Source of the DNA: Apoda limacodes
Taxonomy: Eukaryota > Arthropoda > Insecta > Lepidoptera > Limacodidae
DNA length: 64,000 nt
Assembly (NCBI GenBank): GCA_946406115.1
Contig: OX291542.1
Coordinates: forward strand, 26,485,321-26,549,320
Direction of reading: 5' to 3'
A program made the position numbers and the translations under genes. Position 1 is the stretch's first letter. Each line of letters begins with the position of its first letter. Below the pieces are notes generated by a model. That model searched no databases and was not told the origin of the DNA. It was given only the letters and a program-made list of their open reading frames with translations. Positions 1 to 10,271 of this stretch are shown piece by piece.

Positions 1-686
1 GAATAACAGGCCTATCGCTATTACCTCTCTCCTCTCCAAGGTGATGGAGCATGTGATCAACACACAGCTCCTAAGATACCTAGAAAAAAGAAAAGATTTA
101 TGGCTTTCGCTACGGTTGCTCGATGGTCACCCATCTAGGGTATCTCACACACCGATGATCACTAGCCTTTGAGAATCAGGGGGAGGCATTGGCATGTAGC
201 CTGAACATAGCCCCGGCGTTCGATCGGGTCTGGCACCGAGGCCTTCTATCGAAGTTGCCATCTTACCTGAGTGCCTGAGGGTTTGGGCAAATGGGTGGCT
301 AGCTTTTTATTCGGCAGACGCATACGAGCCGTAGTTGACGGTAGTCGTTTGATAGCATTAACATTAAAGCTGGTATCCCGAAAGGCTCTGTGCTGTCTCC
401 TACGTTATTTCTACTGCATATCAATGACTTGTTAAATACAAAAACAACCATTGCTTTGCAGATGACAGTACTGGAGACGCTTATAACATGCGAACGCTTG
501 GGTTGTAGAATGAGCTCCCTGCCAAGGTTTCCTATAAAGAGTGCAGTATGGGGTTCTTCCCTCAGATTTTTAAAGAGTCAGCAAACGCGCGGGTGATATA
601 TTGCAAGCGTCCATTCGCTACGGTGACCATTTACCATCAGGCGGACCGTAAGCTGGTTTGCCAACTTAGTGGTATAAAAAAAAAAC
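1..686 (+). mobile_element. Degenerate CR1/Jockey-type LINE (copy A), cut by the window start
   Basis: Reverse transcriptase pieces are readable in several frames. At 2-91 a frame reads NNRPIAITSLLSKVMEHVIN, a finger/palm motif of non-LTR RTs. At about 215-235 FDRVWH is visible. At 373-435 a block reads GIPKGSVLSPTLFLLHINDL, followed by an FADDS catalytic motif. Right after the palm motif the sequence jumps to C-terminal material (NELPAKV, then an SGI...K end), so the interior was deleted. The copy ends with the family 3' UTR (inverted ACCACTnAGGTGGCAAAC block, 625-672) and an A-run at 675-685, which fixes the + orientation. It is frameshifted and inactive. It is the same family as copies at 5855-7093, 12345-12660 and 14829-15290. 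The clade name is from motif memory only. Confidence 0.8.
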
Positions 687-776
687 TTTGATTCGGATCT
701 CTCGCAACCTTGGCTCATTTTACGATTTTATTTTTAAGAAATACTGTATACAATAGAAATTATTTGCAAATTGAAA

Positions 777-873
777 GATGGTAAGCGGTCACCGTAGCCT
801 TTGGACGCTTGCAACACCAGGGGTATCACTCGCGCGTTGCCGACCCTTCATAAATCTAATAATCTAAAAAGCG
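777..873 (-). mobile_element. 3' UTR fragment of the same LINE family, opposite orientation
   Basis: The block GATGGTAAGCGGTCACCGTAGCC through the GTTGCCGACCC-like end is the reverse complement of the 3' UTR that ends copies A and D. There is no coding part and no A-tail, so it is only a fragment. Confidence 0.65.
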
Positions 874-1010
874 TCAATTAGCGATCCCAGTCATTCCCTA
901 GCGATCTCCGGGCATTATAAGCGCTGAAACGAGCTTCCGACGTGAAATGGCAGAAGCGTGTCGAGCCGGGCGTTTCGCTGAGAACGTGAATTACATAATT
1001 ACAATGACTC
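871..1010. repeat. Dispersed 'GTCAATTAG' repeat, copy 1
   Basis: Shares an ordered series of blocks with copies at 9975-10140, 14380-14530, 20500-20610 and 29065-29400: GTCAATTAG, GATC-CAG, TTCCCTAGCGATCT, GAAACGAGCTT-CG-CGT, GAATGGCAG, CGCTGAGAAC and GAATTA-TTA. It is non-coding and about 140 bp. It looks like a short non-autonomous element, but I cannot define terminal repeats. Confidence 0.6.
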
Positions 1011-1725
1011 CGACGATGCAACGCTGAATGAAATTATAGGTTTGTATCGGCAACTTTCTAAGATTTATTTTATGATATTAAAAAAGTTTTTGCACTCAGA
1101 CTTTTGAATAAAACTTAGTATAATGGCAATTATGTCACGAGTCCATGTTTTATATTTACAAGTTGTTGACAATTTGTGTCGTTCTCAGCGCTAAATTCGA
1201 TTATTTCTGCGCTCAGGTTGGCGTGGGTTTTTTACAGCAACTCCTTAAGAAGGCGGCGAACAATGAATTTCTCATACAAACCTAATACCAAAATAATTTT
1301 CAATTTAAGAGTTTTTCAACGCATATATGCTGTTATTCGGATAAAGACAGTATTTACCTAGGGTCCTGTTCAAATATTTTTTTCAAAATATTACCTACTT
1401 AAAATTATATAAAATTACATTTTGCACGTTTTTACGCTGTTAACGACGTATTTTCCGCCTATTTGTTTTGTATTAAAAACTGAATCACTCATAATGCAAT
1501 TATAATAGAACCACAGCTTATATTGTCAAGTTACAAAATGTCAGAAAGAAAATGATAAAATAATCAAGTTATATTCATTATTTTTGGTATTCACGCACAC
1601 CTTCGAATTTATCTTAAATTTTGAACAGCTATATAGTTGTATCTGCTCGCACGTGGCGGACGTCGAGAACGGCAGCGGCGCGGGAGTGGTAGGGGGGTAA
1701 GCGCTCGTAGGTTATTAGGTTATAT
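1011..1725. other. AT-rich stretch without a supportable gene
   Basis: Only short ORFs without recognisable motifs. A GC-richer patch at 1650-1700 holds no repeat I can name. Confidence 0.5.
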
Positions 1726-1842
1726 ACTAGCTTTTGCCCGCGGTTTCACCCGCATTAAATTAGGTTATCGGAGTAGGATTTCAAGTGTGAGTCGGTTTTT
1801 TTCATAAATGAGAACTGCTCTATTATAGAAAAAAACGCAAAT
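1726..1842 (-). repeat. Lepidopteran 'GGTTATCGG' short repeat, partial
   Basis: Contains the CTTTTGCCCGCGGTTTCACCC block, GGTTATCGG-GTAGGATTTC and GTGAGTCGGTTTTTTTC. The same blocks occur in one orientation or the other at 5138-5335, 7895-8130, 9590-9835, 20995-21235 and 42295-42600. Confidence 0.6.
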
Positions 1843-3647
1843 TAACTAGTAATGCATTTTTTTTAACTATATTGCCTAGTAATAAGGTTAGGTACTTAGT
1901 GACGCTAAATGTATACCTACTACGTCATATAATCTTTCATACCATACCTAGGGTTGATGATCTAGGGTAAAGTTCGATCGTTCTATTTGGAACTGTCTGG
2001 GAATCGAACCCGAGACGTGATGCCGTGATAAATTAGGATTATATTCTCTAGGAGCGCAACTATCTTCAGATGTCTGCAATTTCTCCAAAAAAAAAGTCAG
2101 TAAGGTGACCATGTCAACTAGACGATTTACGGACATATCCAGTTCCACTTTTTTACCTATCTTGCTATTTATAAATTAGGATCTAATAGGATATCTCTGA
2201 GGGATAGGTTTAGTGAAATAAATATTTTAACTTAAGCGTCGTACTATATATATATGAAAATCTGTTATATGTACATAAAACTAATATTTCTTAACTTCGA
2301 CGATTCAAAAGTGTTTGTAAAATCCTAATTTGAATAAAAAAATTGACTTTGACTTTGACAGAATTCATTGTCTTTTTTTATTCTTTCATGAGACAGTCCT
2401 TTCCGTCCATACGATAAAAATAGAGTAATTGCGGTCGGTTATTTGAAGTCGTCCTTGTATTTAGTAGTAATAATTTTGTTTTCGTTTTAATTTTATTTTA
2501 TTTAATTCATCCTTAGTGCAAAAAGTAATTTTTTTGAGATATATCGCCTCAGCTGATGTAAAGTTCACTGCGATATTTCAAAGCAAAATCTTTAACTACA
2601 CTAAACGTTTGCTTGAAAAATACAAAATATAAGCATATATTTACTAAAAGTCCAGGAAGAAGTCCGTGAATTATAAACATGTTTGGAAAGATCCGGTGAT
2701 ATGCTCATTTAATGAAAGACTGTTTTTAACTAATAGTTTTATTCATTTGTTATCTTTATCATCACTTTATATTATGGTCGAAAAAAAAACCAAAAATTCC
2801 GGGAAATCTCGGATCTATCATAATCCGGCATTGAAAAATCCCGGTTCCTAGAAACAGCCCCGGTACAATAATTATACCCTAATGGTTACCCTACGGTACC
2901 TATTTTAGAATAAAATGAATAAACAATAGAAATAAGTCTTGACACAGAAAATAAGTAAATCATACACTACGTGATCATTGGTGATTGATCAGACCAGGAG
3001 CAACTTGGCTTGTTTTCCTCTGACTCTGAGTTTGTCGGCGCTGCGCTGATGCGTCAGCTTGATTGAGTAGTTATGGGTTTTCTAAATTCTTATTTCGTCG
3101 GATAAAAAGTTACGACGACTTCAAATAACCGTCCGCAATTACTGTATTTTTTTTATCGTATGGACCCCGAAAGGACTGTCTCATGAAAGAATAAAAAAAG
3201 ACAATGAATTCTGTCAAAGTCAAAGTAAATTTTTTTATTCAAATTAAGATTTTGCAAACACTTTTGAATCGTCGAAGTTATGAAATATTATTTTTATGTA
3301 CATATAAAAGATTTTCATATATGTACTGCGACGCTAAAGTTGAAATATTTACTTATTAAAAAACTAGAACTGGATATGTCCGTAAATCGTCTAGTTGACA
3401 TGGTCACCCTACTGACTTTTTTTTTTGGAGAAATTGTAGACATTTGAAGATAGTTGCGCTCCTAGAGAATATAATCCTAATTTATCACGGCATCACGTCT
3501 CGGGTTCGATTCCCAGACAGTTCCAAATAGAACGATCGAACTTTACCCTAGATCATCAACCCTGGTATGGTATGAAAGATTATATGACGTAGTAGGTATT
3601 CATTTAGCGTCACTAAGTAAGTACCTTACCTTACGCATTACTAGTTA
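1843..3647. repeat. Large inverted repeat (arms about 610 and 540 bp)
   Basis: Arm 1 is 1843-2453 and arm 2 is 3112-3647, with a 658-bp spacer. Blocks pair in order from the outside in: TAACTAGTAATGC with its complement at 3635-3647; the TGACGTAGTAGG and CTAGATCATCAACCC blocks; a tRNA-like B-box (GGTTCGATTCCC at 3506-3517 and its complement near 2004); GACGATTCAAAAGTG (2298) with its complement near 3267; and ATTTGAAGTCGTC (2441-2453) with its complement at 3112-3126. Arm 1 carries an extra segment around 2150-2230. The open frames in the arms are shadows of this repeat. The arms hold a tRNA-like SINE segment and an L2-type LINE tail. The arrangement is either one inverted duplication or a foldback element. 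Confidence 0.8.
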
Positions 3648-4189
3648 GCTGCGTCTAGGAATCAGTCACAACAGGTACCTATTTGCATATTTTTAAAGCT
3701 CTCAGGTAAACGGCTAAAAGATTTACTAAACTCATAAAACAAAAATAAATATTTGTAGGTAAGGTACGCGGTACTGCGGTTCACATAACTCTCGGCGCAA
3801 GGTATGCCCTCCGCCCGCACCCCGCACGCGACTACAGAGATAGCGATATGTCGAACGAACTTTGGCGCTCGCGTCGATTTGCACTTTGCGGCTTCCTCCG
3901 TCGGCGTCTTAACACAACATAACAAATATAGAAAAATGTTTGCTATAGCAAAAAAAAATTGATCCCCACTTTATATTTAGCAGAGATGTCCTATTTACGT
4001 GTATCCCAAAAAAAAATTTTACGACTTACTCGGCGTGATTAATATGTAAATTAATATGATTCAGACAGACGTACGGACATGGCGTAACTATAAAGGTTCC
4101 TTGTTAACTACGAAACCTTAAAAATAATTTATTGCATTTATTTTTACCTGACCATAGCTTGAACAAAACTCTAGAGTTATATAAAGAAA
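3648..4189. other. Unassigned, with a GC-richer patch
   Basis: 3770-3910 is GC-richer and open on the minus strand for 87 codons, but shows no motif. 4060-4115 holds a fragment (CAGACAGACGTACGGACATGGCG) related to 61780-61830, a common lepidopteran repeat tail. Confidence 0.4.
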
Positions 4190-4400
4190 AGTTGTTCAGT
4201 CCACAATGGCGCCCTGTTGCGACCAGAAATAAAGAGGCGTTAGAAACTTTAGCGCCATTCCAAACTTAGCTCCCCGAGTTACTTGTTTAAGTTTGTTTTA
4301 AGTTAAAAACTTGTAAATAGTGCTCCCTGCGGGAGATAAATATAAGACAAAGAGTTTCTGTATTTTATTTTCTTAATCGACTTTTATGTCGTAATATTTT
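4190..4400. repeat. Dispersed repeat, direct-repeat partner of 22486-22715
   Basis: Shared blocks in order: TCCACNATGGCNCCC, CAGAAATAAA-AGG, GTTACTTGTTTAAG, TTTTAAGTTAAAAACT, AAAGAGTTTCTGT and GACTTTTATGT. The last part recurs once more at 23460-23510. Non-coding. Confidence 0.6.
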
Positions 4401-4587
4401 GCAACTTTTGTATTTGTTGTCATTGCTCTTTTTATTCCGAAAAAAATATTAATTCATTAGATAAATATTATTAGTTTATTTCTTAACAACCTCGAAAATA
4501 ATGTTTTAGGCTCCTATAATGTTTTATTAAGCTAATAGAATTTGCATTTTAGGAAATAAAATCTATATACATATATGACACAGAGAA

Positions 4588-4651
4588 ATAAGGATTCCAG
4601 GGATTACGTGAAATTCCTGGAGATACCACGAAATCACCAAAGTTGTCGAAT
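4588..4651. repeat. Left arm of a 64-bp inverted pair flanking LINE copy B
   Basis: Carries CCAGGGATTACGTGAAAT and GAGATACCACGAAA, then TGTCGAAT. It pairs with the complement at 7118-7182, with only scattered mismatches. See the partner entry. Confidence 0.65.
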
Positions 4652-5137
4652 GTTTACCTCTTACTGAAAAAATCTAGTAAAGTGACTGTTTTACGCGAAT
4701 CTAGTGAAACGTCAAAAACTGAACAAAAAATAACAAAATTCGTAGCTGCCCAGCTGTCTTACTAATGCAGGGATATCTGCTCATGATTTGCTCTAAACTA
4801 TGGAATCTCTGAGATGGTACTTTCTCTAATGAGAATACCAGATATAGAGGACCATACGATCCTGACGTCTGCGCAGCCGCAGTCACTGAGACAATCCTCG
4901 CTGGAGTAGCTGCTGGCGTCAAAACGCGACCGTGGTAATAGGTCTTACAGGGCAACTAAAATATAGAAGCAAACTGCGTATGCCTCTAACTCGAATATAA
5001 ACGACGAAGGCGCTGTACCACTTACTATACCGTGGTGCGGTAAGACCATGCCGGAAATTTTGTGAACGTCATACTTGTGAACGGGTGCCGCCTGTGGAGG
5101 CTGGTCTGCTCTTGCAAACTTCCTTGTATTCTTAGTA
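4652..5137. other. Unassigned
   Basis: A minus-strand open frame (4701-4955, 84 codons) has no recognisable domain. I do not call it a gene. Confidence 0.4.
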
Positions 5138-5335
5138 TTCGGTCATCGGTGTAGGATTTCAACGGCAACTACTCAGTTAGAGGAAAAAAAAACGGATAAT
5201 ACTTGAAGTTTTCAAGTAGCTTACGTTATTTTCCAGGACTCAAAACTATCTGCATGCCAAATTTCATCTTGATCGGTACAGCGGTTTCAGCGTGAAGAGG
5301 AAACAGACAGATTTACTTTAGCATTTATAATATTT
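5138..5335 (-). repeat. 'GGTTATCGG' short repeat copy
   Basis: GGTCATCGG-GTAGGATTTC, CTGCATGCCAAATTTCATCTTG and CAGCGGTTTCAGCGTGAAGAGG are the diagnostic blocks. The copy ends ATTTATAATATT as other copies do. Confidence 0.65.
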
Positions 5336-5684
5336 ATTATTATATTATATTCATGGATAGTATGGATAATTTTAAGTATAAGTAAGTATATGTATGTACA
5401 TATGATTGCGCAAAAATATAATTATGATGGCGCTTATGCCACTAGTACTATTAAATATCGGAATATTCTTAAATATCTGAGTTTCTTCACTCGATTGACG
5501 ATATTTGACGCTCCACATAGTGTTAGCATAGGGGATGCTATATAAAAACAAAAATAATAATTAACATGTTTGACTTTTATTTTTAGTAGCTTACTAACTT
5601 ATTTTTTTATTACCTTATAAGTGTTTCGGTAAATATTTATTCTCCTTAGCTAATTATCAAAGTATTGTATTATTACTTTAAAAA
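5336..5684. other. AT-rich, nothing identified
   Basis: No ORF or repeat that can be supported. Confidence 0.5.
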
Positions 5685-5797
5685 GAACTTTTTGCCAGCT
5701 CTTTTTGGCAGAAATTATCATTGTTTACATTGTATTGACGATTCAAAAGTGTTCTTAGAAACCTATTTGAATAAAGTTTGATTTGATTTGATTATCT
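5685..5797 (+). mobile_element. L2-like LINE 3' tail
   Basis: Contains a small hairpin (GCCAGCTCTTTTTGGC, 5694-5709), then GACGATTCAAAAGTG, CCTATTTGAATAAA and a (TTTGA)n-type end. The same tail closes the LINE at 58375-58995 and lies inside both arms of the 1.8-kb inverted repeat. No coding part remains. Confidence 0.6.
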
Positions 5798-5854
5798 CCA
5801 TTACATAGCGGGAGGTCTGGCGGGCGTTGCTTTTTCTAGTCATTCATAAGTGAA

Positions 5855-7093
5855 GTTGGCCAGACGGTATAACCGCAGTGGTGCTTAAACAGTGCTTCTC
5901 AGTTATGTCCTGTACTCACGCGCCTTTTTGTACTTTCCTACTTCCTACTTTCATGGAAGACTGCAAATGTGCACCCAGTGCCCAAAAAGGGCGATAGATC
6001 AGAATCATTGAATTATAGGCCTATCGCTATTGCCTCTCTCCTCTCCAAGGTGATGGAGCGTGTGATCGACACACAGCTTCTAGGATACCTAGAAAAAAAT
6101 GACCTGGTTAGCGACCGTGAAGATAGCTTTCGCCATGACTCTTTGCCTATGACTTTCGGCACTAGCCATTGAGAGTCAGGGGGAGGCATTGGAATATAGC
6201 CTGGATATAGCGAAGGCGTTCGATCAGGTTTGGCACCGGGGTCTTTCCGTCTTACGGAGTGCCTGAGGGGTTTGTGCAAATGGGTAGCTAGCTTTTGTCC
6301 GCCAGATGCATACGAGCCGTAGTTGCTCTGATAGCATGGATATTAAAACTGGTGTGTCGCAAGGCTTTGTGGTGTCTCCTACGCTGTTTCTACTTCATAT
6401 TAATGACATGTTGGACATCAACAACACACATTGCTTTGCACATGACAGTACTTTCGGTTGTGACGGAAAAGCGAGAGAACTTTTGTCTCAAATCGAGACC
6501 ACACTGTTCAAGGTCTCTGACTGGGTCGGAAAAACTTGGTCCAGTTCTACCCCACAAAGACATAAGTCTTCGCGTTCACCGCTAAGAAAACCCCACTCAC
6601 TGTGGTCCCACAATTTCAGAACACTCCCCTCTCCATCGCCAAGAGCATTGGGATCCTTGGTATTGACATCTCCAGCGATGTATAGTTCTGAGATAATTTG
6701 CAAGACAAGGAGAAGCTGGTGTCCAAAAAACTTGGTGGACTCAACAGAGCGAAGCAGTACTTCAAGTCAGGGCAAAGGTTGCTTCTTTACAAGTCGCAAG
6801 TTCGTCCCCATATACTGCTGCCATCTTTGGGCGGATGCATCCGGATACCAGCTGCGCCCTTTTGACTCAAAGTTGACGATCCCAAACTCACTTGCCGTAT
6901 TGAGCCCCTAAGTCTGAGAAAAGACTTTGCCTCCCTATGTGTGTTTCACCGCTTGTGCAATGGGATATGTTCTGAGAAATTGTTCGAAATGACACTCACG
7001 GCTACTTTTGACCATCGCACCGCTTTAGAACCGAAATACAGCGGTTTCATATTCAGTTATGTAAAACGACGTATCGTAAGAAGTTTTCAGTAG
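5855..7093 (+). mobile_element. Degenerate CR1/Jockey-type LINE (copy B)
   Basis: RT order is preserved across frames. DGI..VVLKQ lies near 5860; HPVPKKGDRSESLNYRPIAI at 5969-6030 opens the RT core; SLLSKVMERVIDTQLLGYLE follows; FDQVWHRG is near 6220; the GVSQG...SPTLFLLHINDM block is at 6350-6410. The catalytic box reads FAHDS (codons at 6434-6448) where the family has FADDS, so a catalytic aspartate is lost. The C-terminus (LSLRKDFASLCVFHRL, then EKLFEM) runs to about 7093. Several frameshifts make this a dead copy. Related to copies A, C and D. Confidence 0.8.
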
Positions 7094-7117
7094 AAAGAAG
7101 TAATAATAGATTAGAGT

Positions 7118-7182
7118 ATTCGACATCTTCCGTGTTTTCGTGGTATCTCTAGGGATTTCACGTAATCCCTGGTATCCTCATT
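7118..7182. repeat. Right arm of the inverted pair flanking LINE copy B
   Basis: ATTCGACA, TTTCGTGGTATCTCTAGG and ATTTCACGTAATCCCTGG are the complement of 4588-4651. The two arms enclose about 2.5 kb including copy B. They may be ends of one composite element or two independent insertions. Confidence 0.65.
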
Positions 7183-7185
7183 ACC

Positions 7186-7894
7186 TGCGACAAACATAAA
7201 AGTTCATCGTATCACTGAATCATCAAAGCTGTGCTGTGCACGTGTGATGCGCGGTATAGAGACATGAAGCTAGCGATTTTTTAGAAAAACGCGTTTTGTC
7301 GTACCTGTGTCTCGATAACGGTTTGTCGGACGCGAATAATACAAGAGTTCTTCATTTTGTTCTTTAATAATGTTTTAAAAAAAAATTGAAAAATTAATAT
7401 TTACGCAAATTTTTGAGAATCATATATGACATGACAGGAGAATTTTTAACGTCAAAAAAAATCATTTAGTACTGTAACATCGAGCAAAAAAAAACCCATA
7501 TCATAAGCAATACCTCGCTCGCTGCATAGCCTAACTACCTAACTATAGTCCAGACAGCCTATATATATATATAGTTAGTTTAGGGAAGTAATGCTTATGA
7601 TTATACAGCCAGTCTTCAGGGCCCACTAACAAAAAGAAAGTGTGTTAAATACACGCTGTAAGTAGAAAAACTAACAAACGGCAAACATTCGGGCGTGAAT
7701 TTAAGTTTGCAATTTTTTTCGACTCTGGCATTCAGTCACAGCTGCTTGTGATTTGTTTATGGGGAGAACTTTGTATGGCTTGAACGTTTTACGATTTGAA
7801 CAGTGATGTATAGTCTGCACGATCGATGGATTCTCGATTATACCTATCTATTATTTTTGTTTCTTTGTGTGCTTTTATCTGGTATCTATCCGGT
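7186..7894. other. Unassigned, with a short foldback at 7500-7601
   Basis: ATCATAAGCA (7500-7509) is exactly complementary to 7592-7601. Between them imperfect CCTAACTA / TAGTTAG arms surround a (TA)n run at 7562-7572. The rest shows no gene. Confidence 0.5.
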
Positions 7895-8130
7895 AATAAT
7901 CGGTTATCGGCATAGGATTCCTACGGCAAAGCCTTGATTATAGTAAGGAAGTTTGCTATAAATTTGGGTATCTTCACTGCGCAAATCCGACTTATACTTG
8001 ACTTTTTCTAAACTGCTATGTCATTTCCCCCTCATAATTTTAATAAAATCGGCTCAGCAGTTCAGCTCAATTCCTTTTAACCATCTGTACGCTAATGTGA
8101 CTCACACTTAACATTTTAAAATCTAGTTTG
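7895..8130. repeat. 'GGTTATCGG' short repeat copy
   Basis: GGTTATCGGCATAGGATTCC, GAAGTTTGCTATA, AATCGGCTCAGCAGTTCAGC and GTGACTCACACTTAACATTTT are family blocks. Non-coding. Confidence 0.6.
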
Positions 8131-8214
8131 AACTGCCCGATAATAATTAATTCAAAACTATCGTTATTTAATAAAAATATCATTTAGGCTAAACTGTCAA
8201 ATTAAGCTAAATTT

Positions 8215-8440
8215 ATGGCCACGAAACCAACTTACTCAACTGTAGTTGTAGTCATACAGGTAATAATACTGACCAATAGCACTCAACGTCGCAATGCACT
8301 AGTTACACAATTACTCGCAAATTCACACCAGGCTTCCAATTTGAGGAAAGACACTTGTTTCAAAGTGGAATGCAAATTGCTCGATGTTGTCGTCACTGTT
8401 AATTGATATTTATTGACACCAACCAGATGTTGAATTTGCA
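8215..8440 (+). repeat. Dispersed repeat, direct partner of 26130-26365
   Basis: A block of about 65 bp (CAGGCTTCCAATTTGAGG, then CTTGTTTCAAAGTGG and ATGCAAATTGCTCGA) is almost identical in the two copies. The flanks (CGCAAATT, CACTGTTAATTGA, TTGCAATAGAG) are weaker. The 63-codon open frame over it is not conserved as protein between copies, so I treat it as non-coding. Confidence 0.6.
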
Positions 8441-8789
8441 ATAGAGATATACACAAAAAACATACCTACTTGTAAGAAATGTGACTAATATGTGGTTTTT
8501 TTATTATGGATTTTTTATACAAATTTTCATTTCCCTTTTTTCTTTGGTTGTAAATGTAAATGTCTTCCTCTTTAACGATACTAAAATTATTGCTGTTATT
8601 TAGTATTTTATATTTGAATTAAATGGATAGAGAAGTTGGATAATGTTATCATATTAACTTAAGTTAAAAACATTGGCGCCACCAATACGACCGCAAAAGT
8701 AAATCTAACCTCCTACCTGAATAGACAAAAATTTTTTTAAAAAAAAGCCTATTTTTAATGATCTGATAAACTATGCAGGGGAACTGTAT
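8441..8789. other. AT-rich, nothing identified
   Basis: No supportable feature. Confidence 0.5.
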
Positions 8790-9068
8790 GTGGTTGCATC
8801 TTATATTACTAATCAATTTCCTCCAGCCTCAACTGAATACCGTTTTACTAAAATACAAGTTCTGAAAGACCACGTACTCTTGCCGTTTACCGTTGAAACT
8901 TTTGGTCCATGTAGTTCACCAGCGAAAGATTTTTCAAAGGGTATTTCACCACGATTGGTCGCTGCCGCTGGTGACAAGAGGGCTGGTTCTTTCCTCACTC
9001 AGAATATTAATATAGCTATTCAGCGAGGGAATGCAGCCAGCATGTTTGCCACCCTGCCACGTGAATGA
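8790..9068 (+). pseudogene. Transposable-element protein C-terminal fragment
   Basis: The 92-codon frame contains LPFTVETFGPCSSPAKDF, LVAAAGDKRAGSFLTQNI and AIQRGNAASMFATLP. The pattern is (P/A)xxxETFGPW...A.G..RAG..L.Q.I..AIQRGNAA. The same pattern is on the minus strand at 16866-17063. From memory it is common at the end of retroelement-linked proteins in animal genomes; I cannot name the clade. No upstream coding part is present, so this is a remnant. Confidence 0.55.
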
Positions 9069-9589
9069 CACCTAAACATTTAATATGAGTTTGAATCCAT
9101 TTTTAATCTCATCTCTCACAACGATTTAAGTCGGTGTATAAAATATTATATATAGTATACTAAACTTTGATTTTCTGTAAAGCTGGATTGATTTCATCTT
9201 TCCGGAACCTACTCTACATATTTCATCAAATCTAAAAGTGATCAGATCAACAAAGATCAGAAAAAATATCGTATAGGTAGGTTCGTTGGAGAAACCTGCT
9301 GTCATTTAGAACTTCATGACATTTCTAAGTAAAATACAATGAGCGAGCAACTTACCCAAAACATCTGCATAAAGCAATTTCTCAGAGTGTCAAATCAGGC
9401 TTGTCAGCCTTAAAAGCAATTAGTAAATATATAAAGAAAATTTCGTCATAATATACCTACACCTAATTCACAAATATTAGGCAATATTAAATTGCAATTA
9501 ACAATTTTTAATTTTAATTGTTAATTTAGCGCAGTATCAAATAATAAAAGTATGTTGATTGATGTTCTCACAATCCATATCTATGTATA
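9069..9589. other. AT-rich, nothing identified
   Basis: Includes a simple near-palindromic AATTGCAATTAACAATT-type run around 9488-9530, not classifiable. Confidence 0.45.
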
Positions 9590-9835
9590 TAAATATAATA
9601 AATGCTAAAGTAACTCTGTCTGTCTGTCTGTTTGTTACCTCTTCAAGTTTAAACCGCTGCCCCAATTAAGAATAAATTTGGCATGGAGATAGTTTGAGTT
9701 CCAGGGAAAGACATAGGCAACTTGGAAACGTCAAGTGTGTGTCGGTTTTTTTCCTATAAGTAATTTAGGAATTGCCATTGAAATCCTATACCGATAACCG
9801 AATTAAGGGCGGGTGGAACCACGAGCAAAACCTAC
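9590..9835 (+). repeat. 'GGTTATCGG' short repeat, nearly full copy
   Basis: Starts near ATAATAAATGCTAAAGTAAC, followed by (TCTG)n at 9617-9630 and a tract complementary to CATGCCAAATTT. It ends at CCGATAACCGAATTAAGGGC and GGGTGGAACCACGAGCAAAA. This is the most complete copy in the window, reversed relative to 21 kb and 42.3 kb. Confidence 0.65.
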
Positions 9836-9974
9836 CTGTCAATAAATTTAATTGTTAATTGTGAGTATCGCAATCAACAATTCCGATAAAATAAATTGCT
9901 GCTGTTTTGCCTTTTGCTAGACCTGTGAATATAAATAGCTATTTGCGCATAATATCGGAACCAACGGTAAATTA

Positions 9975-10140
9975 TTAAAATGTAGTGAAGTGTAAATTGC
10001 ATCAATTAGTGATCACAGCCGTTCCCTAGGGATATTGCCGTGAAATGGCAGGGCAACGGGCGGCGAGGCTGCGCAGCGTTCCTCTGAGAACTGTGTGAAT
10101 TAATTCGTATGACGATGATGAATAGTGACGCAAAGCTTAA
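9975..10140. repeat. Dispersed 'GTCAATTAG' repeat, copy 2
   Basis: ATCAATTAGTGATCACAGCC, TTCCCTAG, GTGAAATGGCAG, CTGAGAAC and GAATTAATTCGTATGA blocks as in copy 1. Non-coding. Confidence 0.6.
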
Positions 10141-10271
10141 CGTTACATCATTCTAATGACAGTCATAAATGATTTCAATTTAATAAAAAAAAAGTACATT
10201 GTGTATTAAGGGCGGTAAGGAGAAATAACGACATTGTTTACGAGTAAGACAAGTGTGATGAAAAGAAATTT

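Noticed and set aside
3662..3925. 87-codon minus-strand frame in a GC patch
   Set aside because: No recognisable domain or splice context.
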